Below, one piece after another: positions 19,738 through 26,063 of a stretch of 26,063 nt of DNA (position 1 is the first letter of the stretch; the number at the start of each line of letters is the position of its first letter). The DNA comes from Linderina pennispora (taxonomy: Eukaryota > Kickxellomycota > Kickxellomycetes > Kickxellales > Kickxellaceae): assembly GCF_002104995.1 (NCBI RefSeq), contig NW_024468392.1:1-26063 (forward strand). Direction: 5' to 3'. A model generated the notes under the pieces. The model saw only the letters and a program-made list of their open reading frames with translations. It was not told the DNA's origin and made no database searches. A program made the translations under genes and the position numbers.

Positions 19738-20753
19738 ATGGTTCAGCTGCTGGTCCGCTCGCCGTCTGTCAACACCCCTGACAACTTTCAAATCAGTATC
19801 GGCACAGAGATGCACATTGCCGAGGTGAAGCGGGAAATTGAGCGCCAGCACCCGTCTGCCCCGCAGGCGCGTGACATGCGGGTTATATGGAAAGGCCGGA
19901 TTCTGAACGACGACTATCCAGTGATGAAGAATATACCAGCGCAACGACGACGAGGCGGAGGAGGTGCCAGAGCCACAGACTGTGCACTTTGTGCTGAACA
20001 CGCCAATAAGCGGCATACCGAAGCAGCCCACCACACATGGAGCGAAGCAGGCAGAGGGACAGAAAATGGCGGGCGCCGGCGGCGGCTGATTTAGCCAAGG
20101 ATGATGGCGTGCCTGCAGACAGCGCGTCTATTGTGCCGCTGGGCAACCAATTCCAGTATGTGCTGGTTAATGGCGTGCCATATCTGATGGAGCTGACGCC
20201 TGTGGGGCTCGATGCGCCAGCTGCCAGACTGGACGATCCCGACGATGACACGCCGATTGCACAGCTTATGGCACGCACGGCTACCACGCTGTCGCAGTAC
20301 GAGCAGGTCCAGCGGCTAATGGCCCAGACGCAGGCGATTGTGGACCGGGCGAATGCGAGGCAGGACGCAGGCATGAACAACCCGGATGTCCGGCCAGCCG
20401 ACCACCACGGCGTGCCGCTTGACGTGTTTCGCAGCATAAACTTCAGTGCAATCTGGAACGCCGCCTGGCTCCTGCTGAGAATGGCGCTGCTGGTTGCGGT
20501 GTTTGCACACGATGCGAGCTGGGAGCGGCTGATTCTGCTTGGCGCACTGGTGCTTGGATTCATAGTTCTGCAGAGCCGCGGCGTGCGTGAGGGCTTTGCT
20601 AGGCTCAACAACGCTAATGGGGAGCGGGACAACGGCACTGAAGGGCAGCCGAGGGTGTATTCTGTGTGGGAGAAGATCAAGGCGCTGGCAATTGCCCTGC
20701 TCACGTCACTGGTGCCGTCGGAGCCGTTCCAGGGGCCTCTGGCCGAAGAGTAG
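19738..20753 (+). CDS. HERP-like ER membrane protein with ubiquitin-like domain (frame disrupted twice)
   Basis: The N-terminal part is ubiquitin-like: MVQLLVRSP, IAEVKREIE, then VIWKGRILNDD, corresponding to the Herp/UBL strand that ends in a G-R-I/L-L turn. The UBL reading continues in a second phase from about 19934 (YQRNDDEAEEVPEPQTVHFVLN) to about 20085, then in a third phase to TAG 20751. The third segment has FQYVLVNGVPYLMEL, a Herp-like strand, and two hydrophobic helices (about 20442-20510 and 20527-20577) that form a hairpin as in HERPUD proteins. HERP/Usa1 proteins scaffold the Hrd1 ubiquitin ligase in ER-associated degradation. The two phase changes, near 19930 and near 20080, each fit a one-base excess or two-base loss, and no intron explains them. 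A Dsc3-type Golgi ubiquitin-ligase subunit is the alternative assignment. Confidence 0.75.
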
Positions 20754-21067
20754 ACCACAGTGTGTTTTTTCTGTAGCTTTAGATAGTATTTTAAACGGAT
20801 ATCCAGCATATATTCCACATCGCGCGTGTGCCAGAGCTGCCTGGTTGAGTCTGTAGGCACGGGTGTCGACTTTAAGGAGCAGGGTGGGATTTGCACTGGC
20901 AACTGGCCGGTCGGAATCGCGGCCACACGCGCATCCCCGAGTAGCCCGCTTTCGCAGTCCTATAAAATTGTGTCCGATCACAAGCCAGCCAGGAACCTTC
21001 AAGGGCGCTGTTCGTCGGAGACCTACTTCTCCTCTACTGCCAGTCCAAATCAGCCTATTTTCTTGCT
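20754..21067. other. ECH1 copy 1 upstream region
   Basis: There is no gene in these 314 bases. A TATA box is present (see separate entry), followed by a CT-rich leader before ATG 21068. Confidence 0.5.
20961..20967 (+). promoter_or_regulatory. TATA box of ECH1 copy 1
   Basis: TATAAAA lies 101 bases before the ATG, in a position compatible with fungal core promoters. This is a motif match only. Confidence 0.5.
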
Positions 21068-21909
21068 ATGTCTTCCTACACCTTTGAGACCCTCCTCGTG
21101 GACATTTCCGCTAGCGGCGTCGCACACGTCGAGATCAACCGGCCCAAAAACCTCAATGCCTTCAGCCACCAGACGTGGCAGGATATCGGGCGGTGCTTCG
21201 CGCAGTTCAAATCCGACGGCAACGTGCGGTGCATCGTGCTCAGTGCAGCTGGCCGCATGTTCACCGCCGGCCTTGATCTCAAGGATGCCATGAAGCGTGC
21301 AGCCGAGCGCCAAAAGGAGGACGGCAGCCGCGATGTTGCCCGCAAGGGCTACTACCAGCGCCTGTATCTGCTTGAGTTCCAGGACGCACTGACGCAGGTC
21401 GAGACATGTGACAAGCCGGTCATTTCTGTTGTCCATGGCGCATGCATTGGCATTGGCGTGGACCTGAACGTCGCATGTGATATTCGCATTGCCTCCGAGG
21501 ACGCCTACTACTGCGTCAAAGAGGTCGACATTGGTATGGCAGCAGACATCGGTACGCTGCAGCGCCTGCCCAAGGTCGTCGGCAACGACAGCTGGGTGCG
21601 CGACATCTGCTACACTGCTCGCAATGTTCCGGCCAAGGAGGCGCAGGCCTTTGGTCTGGTCAGCAATGTATACAAAACTAAGGACGAGTCGATGAAGGCC
21701 GCGTTTGAGCTCGCTGAGACCATTGCCAGCAAGTCGCCGGTTGCCGTTGTTAGCACCAAGCACCTGCTCAACTACTCGCGCGACCACACGGTTCAAGAGG
21801 GCTTGAGTACACCGCGTTGTGGAACGCATTGGCGCACAACTCGAAGGACATGGGCGTCGCAATGATGGCCAGCCTGCAGAAGCAGAAGGCGACGTTCCCC
21901 AAGCTTTAG
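21068..21909 (+). CDS. ECH1: Delta(3,5)-delta(2,4)-dienoyl-CoA isomerase (ECH1 type), copy 1, one frame disruption
   Basis: This is a crotonase-fold protein. The first 245 codons are open and show the family in order: RPKNLNAFS, GRMFTAGLDLKD (oxyanion-hole strand), CDKPVISVVHGACIGIGVDL, CDIRIASEDAYYCVKEVDIGMAAD, then GTLQRLPKVVGN. The three acidic residues of rat dienoyl-CoA isomerase correspond to Asp132, Glu152 and Asp160, all present, so dienoyl-CoA isomerase fits better than plain hydratase. The enzyme shifts double bonds so that odd-position unsaturated fatty acids can enter beta-oxidation. After the Gly codon at 21800-21802 the conserved protein continues in the -1 phase (LEYTALWN) to TAG 21907-21909, giving about 280 residues ending -PKL, a PTS1-like signal. 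Unshifted translation instead stops at 21863-21865 with an unrelated tail. Confidence 0.93.
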
Positions 21910-22300
21910 GTAGTTTTTAGCAGGTACTAATAAATGGCCCGTGCGCATTCCCGAATTGACAGTCATGGTCCGCCTGTGCATGAAGCCAGGAGATCAGCTG
22001 TGGCATGGGCTCCAGCTACCCGGTGAAGAAAAACTGTTGCCCACCCAGCCAGAGCTCGAAATGAAAGGAGGCTCTATGCTCCGTAGGCGGAGCCAAAACG
22101 CTCCGTGCCCATCGTGACTATCCCGCGCATGCAGCTGGGATCTGAAGATCCATAAAATGGCATGTGCACGGACAGCAGACATTGCTTCGAACAATTCTCT
22201 CTTTACTTCCCGTCTGACTATAAACGCCCCTCCCGCCACCCGCTTTCTAATTCCTCTTACCACCAAGCAACAGCAACATCATCATCACGCTCAATCAGCC
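21910..22300. other. Intergenic between the two ECH1 copies
   Basis: No gene is seen in these 391 bases. An aataaa at about 21929 is a plausible poly(A) signal for copy 1. The right half is the promoter of copy 2, with a TATA box at 22219 and a CAA/ATC-rich leader (about 22265-22295). Confidence 0.55.
22219..22224 (+). promoter_or_regulatory. TATA box of ECH1 copy 2
   Basis: TATAAA lies 77 bases before the second-copy ATG. It is a motif match only, strengthened by the analogous placement in copy 1. Confidence 0.45.
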
Positions 22301-23142
22301 ATGCCGCCGTACAACTTTTCTACTCTCACCGTCGAGATCAGCCCCGCTGGGCGTTGCGCACGTTCAGCTGAACCGGCCAAAGGCGCTCAATGCCTTCAGC
22401 AACCAGATGTGGGAGGACATCCACGCGTGCTTCTCGCAAATGAAGACTGACAGCGACGTGCGCTGCGCTGTTGTCTCCGGCTCCGGGCGGATCTTCACCG
22501 CCGGTCTTGATCTCAAGGATGCAGTCCAAAATCCAACGTTCTCCGGTAAGCACGACGAGTCAGCCGATGTCGCGCGCAAGGGGTACTACCACCGGTTCCA
22601 TATCCACCACTGGCAAGACTGTCTCTCGGCGATGGAGCGGTGCGATAAGCCAGTTATTGCGCGGTTCATAACGCCTGCTTTGGCGCGGGCGTTGACTTCA
22701 TCACCGGATGCGATATCCGCCTGGCGACCGAGGACGCATACTTTTGCGTCAAAGAGGTTGATATTGGCATGGCTGCAGATGTCGGCACGCTGCAGCGCCT
22801 GCCCAAGGTCGTCGGCAACGACAGCTGGGTGCGCGAGGTATGCTATACGGCGCGCCAAGTACCGGCCAAGGAGGCACTAGCTGTCGGACTTATCAGCGGT
22901 GTGTACAAAACCAAGGAGGAGATGGTCAAGGCTGCGCTGGTGATGGCTGAGACTATCGCCAGCAAGTCGCCGGTTGCTGTTGTCAGCACCAAACACCTGC
23001 TGAATCATGCCCGTGATCACACAGTCCAAGAGGGCTTGAGTACACCGCGCTGTGGAACGCATTGGCGCACAACTCGAAAGACATGGGTGTCGCGATGATG
23101 GCCAGCCTGCAGAAGCAGAAGGCGACGTTCCCCAAGCTATGA
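22301..23142 (+). CDS. ECH1: Delta(3,5)-delta(2,4)-dienoyl-CoA isomerase (ECH1 type), copy 2, three frame disruptions
   Basis: This is the tandem duplicate of copy 1, with the same span length (842 bases start to stop). The conserved protein is spread over changing phases. ATG 22301 to about 22350 reads FSTLTVEISPAG. A +1 change follows (extra G in the ggg at 22349-22351), then the phase carrying MWEDIHACF, GRIFTAGLDLKD and CDKPVIA. A -1 change near 22661 leads into GAGVDFITGCDIR, CVKEVDIGMAADVGTLQRLPKVVGN. A last -1 change near 23033-23035 leads to the terminal LEYTALWN...FPKL and TGA 23140-23142. The catalytic Asp, Glu and Asp equivalents are all kept. Differences from copy 1 in the terminal segment are all synonymous. 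I annotate it as a gene with damaged frames rather than a pseudogene, because selection on the protein is visible; a recent pseudogene remains possible. Confidence 0.85.
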
Positions 23143-25712
23143 AGGCATTTAGGATATAGTGCCAATATACCAGTTATAGTAGGAGCCAGCCGCTGGTATA
23201 CGAATGCGAGGAGTGGAGAGTCTCAGTTGAGCGCAATCCCGCATTACCCGACAAACCTCCGTGGTGGCACTATCAAAAAGTAACAGAGAGGAGCCAGCTC
23301 ATTTGCCCGCAATGCTACACGCATGAGCCGGGTCACCTGAAGGTAATTTCGGACATTGGGGGGAGGGTTGTTCACAAGAATGCAAGCGAGTTAGAAATGG
23401 TGCGAGAAATTGGCCGAGACTAGTTGTGATAAGCAATGGCACTAGGCTGGAGCCGGTACGTTTCTCCCCAACAAGTATCTGGATCCAGTTGCATCTGAGC
23501 ACATGTGCATCATGTGCGTGCTTGGGCGCATATATGTTCCAGTGTTGGCCCAGTCCCCAAAAATGTAGACTCAGAGGGTGGGCGACAACAAGAAACCACC
23601 CCCTCGTGGACAAGGGGCAATTCAGGAGTACAATTCAGGTATTGGGAAACGTAGGAATGCTGTGACCTACGTCATCCCGGTTGAGAACAGGATTTGGTAT
23701 GAAATGTGCAATACAGGATGACAGCCTGGAAAAACTAACTGCTGTTGACCTCGCTCCTCGTGCTCATTCCCATGCATCTATTGGTATTCATGATAAGGCG
23801 CGATTGAGCTTCGCCGTATCTATCTTAACCAAGTCCACTCTTGTGGGATGCTACCTAACAAATACACCGATAGCCAATAGCTAGTGCATTTGCGCTTCTC
23901 AGTGTAATCCACTAGTGACCGCTGTGTTATCGTAGGCCCATCTATTGGCGTGGATGTGCCGAGATAGCGATGTGGAAGCATCATTGTCGTCATTATCAGT
24001 GCTGGATGCCAATCAAGCTGGATACTATCAAGTGCGATACCAGGCTTTTACTGCCACATGTTGTGGGCCGATATTTGGGAAAGGGCACATGGTGAATTGA
24101 CAGGCGCTCTACGTCAAGGCAGATATGGACAATACACGCACGGTCCGGGTATTTACTGAATTCCTAAAGCAACAACTGACTGACCATTATTTCTTGCTTT
24201 AATTGTGTCATCCTGGGCTTGGCAGAAAAGGCCGGATCCAGCGTTGTTTGTGAGGAAAAGGGGAATGGTATTCACTGATACATACAAGTTGTGCTCGGGT
24301 TAGCGGCTCTCCTGGCTCTGCAGTACTGGTTTGGGAGCTTGAAACCAGCCAGGGGCCAGAACCCGATCCGCAGGTACCTGAAGTGGCAGGCAACCGGTGC
24401 ATGCTGATGCTCGGGTGTTGCATTGTCAGCTGCAAAGATTGGTAGCGTCTGGGCAGGCGGTGGGTAAATTTGGGGAAGAGGGATGTGGACCAGCATACAG
24501 CCGTTTCCAATTAAGAAGCGTGCTTCAGTGCACCAGCACTCATCCAACAGCAGAAAGCTGAGAGCACGAAGATTCAGTGGTGGCAAGTGCTCTAGCTAGA
24601 ATCGCATCTGCTGCCAGTGAGATTCTGAGTAGTGGTTTAGAGAGCAGTAGCGAGGGATCCAAATGTTTTTTTACTGGCTTGGGTCGTCTGAGACCAGAGG
24701 CATTGCAGCGCCATATCGTGCGAGAGAAGAAGAATGCCATTGTGCCGTGTGTCTGCCAGGAATGCTTTTTGTTCCTGGTATTCTGCGCTGCAAACGTTCG
24801 CCAGAAGTAGATGCACTTGGTGGGGAATTCTGCTCCGCCCGAAGCGAGCAGGGTACGCGCCATTGCGCTGTGATGTGCGTACAGGAAGCAGCTGGTGGAT
24901 CCTGAGCTAACGGATGGAGCAGCGCCGAGCGTCTCTTGCTCTGGTTGGGGGTGGGAGAGGCGGTTCGGCTGGTGCCGATCCCGGAAATAGTAGAGGCTGA
25001 TTCTATTGTCACGCGGGCTCGTGTGGGAATGAGATCCAGGCAGGTTCACTAGTGAGGTGATTCTCGCTGCAAAGGGCCAGTTCCGGCATTCAACGAGCAA
25101 ATCGGGATGCGTGGTACAGACCGCCTCTACCGAACGACTCGCAGATTGCGAGGAGAAGGAGGGAGGAGCATCTGGACTGATATCACCTTTTCCCAAAGAA
25201 ACACAGGGCCGATGCACGCCGGCTGCAGCTGGAACTCCGTGCACTGTCCAAGCAAGGCAGGGAGAGAGAAAAGCGAGCCCGCCAGCTGGCCCAATGCATG
25301 GAAAAAGTAAAGAGGCAGACGGCGGGCCGGATGGTGTAGCAGGTCGGAGTGGGCCAATCTGTGGGTTCTGCCTGGTCGTATGTTTTGTGACCCGGTTTGG
25401 GGGACGCACAGATTGCTGCATTGGTGGCAAACCATGCACCGCCCGATACCACATGAGCAGCCCTCCCCGGGGCACAGATGGAGGGGCATCCGCTTGGTCT
25501 ACGAGCGCCTATTGTGCGGAATGGGCGGCAGAGGAGGTGCCTGTGCGCATTCACAGCAGCCGTGTGGACTGATATAAAAGCCAGGGCGTCTGGAGCGGGG
25601 AGGGTGGCAGCTGTGTTTTTCTTTTCTTTATACTCATAACCAACTCCTGCTCCCCCTGGCGACGAATAGCACCCTTTTATCCTCTTCGTACATATTATTC
25701 CCTCTTCTGACC
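23143..25712. other. Long gene-poor region upstream of hexokinase
   Basis: No recognisable gene lies in these 2.6 kb. The left half (to about 24200) is of mixed composition with frequent stops. The right half is GC-rich and hence full of chance open frames, the longest being a minus-strand frame at 24540-25475 (311 codons) rich in Ser, Pro, Arg, Cys and Trp, without any domain. The last 150 bases are the hexokinase core promoter, with a TATA box and a CT-rich leader. A long upstream control region would suit a glucose-regulated gene, but I cannot point to specific operator sites. Confidence 0.5.
25573..25578 (+). promoter_or_regulatory. TATA box of hexokinase gene
   Basis: TATAAA, within gatataaaag, lies 134 bases before ATG 25713. 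A CT-rich stretch (about 25615-25710), typical of highly expressed fungal genes, fills the interval. Confidence 0.55.
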
Positions 25713-26063
25713 ATGACTGCTGTCGACTACAAGATTGCAGGCGCTACGCCTGAGCAGCAAGAGGCCGTGGACATGCTGGTCAAGCAGTTCCTGCTGACTG
25801 ACTCGCGTCTGGGCGAGATCATCAAGGAGTTCCGGCGGCGGATGGAGGACGGGCTGGCACAACGGGCGCGTGGTGCGGATGTTCCCAAGCTATGTGACCC
25901 GCCGCCCGACAGGCAGCGAGGCCGGGTCGTACTATGCGATCGACCTTGGCGGCACGAACCTGCGTGTGCTGAAGGTGACTCTTGACGGCGCGGGTGGTGT
26001 GACGACCGAGCACCAAAAGTTCTCGCTGACGAGGAGGCCAAGACGAAGACGCTGTTTGACTTC
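25713..26063 (+). CDS. HXK: Hexokinase, N-terminal part (3' end outside window), two frame disruptions
   Basis: ATG 25713 opens a helical N-terminus (EQQEAVDMLVKQFLLTD, then IIKEFRRRMEDGL) like those of fungal hexokinases. After codon CAA at 25860-25862 the conserved sequence moves by one base and continues with VVRMFPSYVTRRPTG, then YYAIDLGGTNLRVLKV. The DLGGTNLRV stretch is the phosphate-1 ATP-binding motif of hexokinases. Near 26030 a second one-base loss is needed to read SLTEEAKTKTLFDF to the window end. Both sites fit a missing base in a short run (aaa, or gg after acg). Hexokinase phosphorylates glucose at the entry to glycolysis and in some fungi also signals glucose repression. The sugar-binding and C-terminal parts are outside the window, so hexokinase and glucokinase cannot be fully separated. 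Confidence 0.92.

Noticed and set aside
19921-20120. An intron spanning the phase changes in the HERP-like gene
   Set aside because: The second-phase segment (PQTVHFVLN) matches the end of the ubiquitin-like domain, so removing it would delete conserved protein; donors there are also non-consensus.
21050-21862. A minus-strand frame of 270 codons across ECH1 copy 1
   Set aside because: It is the reverse shadow of the crotonase gene, whose plus-strand frame carries the catalytic motifs.
22301-23142. Calling ECH1 copy 2 a plain pseudogene
   Set aside because: The lesions are single-base changes in G runs, catalytic residues are kept, and terminal differences from copy 1 are all synonymous, which suggests a functional gene with sequence errors.

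Overview
The window reads as nuclear DNA from a fungus, and most likely an early-diverging (non-Dikarya) filamentous lineage. Three things suggest this: eukaryotic gene families, short GT-AG introns (about 70-430 nt) with fungal donors (gtatgt, gtaagt, gtaagc), and a full-length exportin-7. To my knowledge exportin-7 is missing from budding and fission yeast but kept in several early-branching fungi. The lineage is inference and no species is claimed. I see no rRNA, CRISPR array, intact transposon or convincing tRNA.

Layout, left to right. The 3' end of a tafazzin-like acyltransferase runs off the left edge (1-303, +). Next come two tandem carboxymuconolactone-decarboxylase-like paralogues, one intronless (708-1382, +) and one with three introns (1608-2507, +). 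A 2.6 kb stretch follows without a recognisable gene. Three genes then lie on the minus strand: an HSL-type alpha/beta hydrolase with an N-terminal membrane anchor (5140-6375), an OSBP-related lipid transfer protein of the Osh6/Osh7 type in three exons (7301-9069), and exportin-7 in two exons (9481-13188). Divergent from exportin-7 across a 1.3 kb gap is a cytochrome P450 (14490-16046, +). After it come an unrecognised spliced gene (16584-17568, +), the ribosome maturation factor SDO1/SBDS (17957-18718, +) and the splicing factor ISY1 (18767-19393, -), the last two convergent. The right end holds a HERP-like ubiquitin-domain membrane protein (19738-20753, +), two tandem dienoyl-CoA isomerases of the ECH1 type (21068-21909 and 22301-23142, +), a 2.6 kb gene-poor stretch, and the 5' end of a hexokinase (25713 to the right edge, +).

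There is no operon-like logic. Housekeeping genes (SDO1, ISY1, XPO7, HXK, OSH, TAZ) are mixed with lipid and redox genes (hydrolase, P450, ECH1 pair, CMD pair). Two families occur as tandem duplicates.

The most striking feature is reading-frame integrity. From the left edge to about 17.3 kb every conserved gene is open, including 1132 codons of XPO7. From about 17.4 kb to the right edge, up to nine one- or two-base frame disruptions fall in five genes, although SDO1 and ISY1 between them are intact. Most lie in short G or A runs, so indel error in the assembly is the simplest explanation. One disruption is shared at the identical position by both ECH1 copies. Beyond it the shifted frame shows only synonymous differences between the copies and ends in a PTS1-like -PKL. 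That site is either a systematic base-calling error or a real recoding site, and it is the observation most worth testing.
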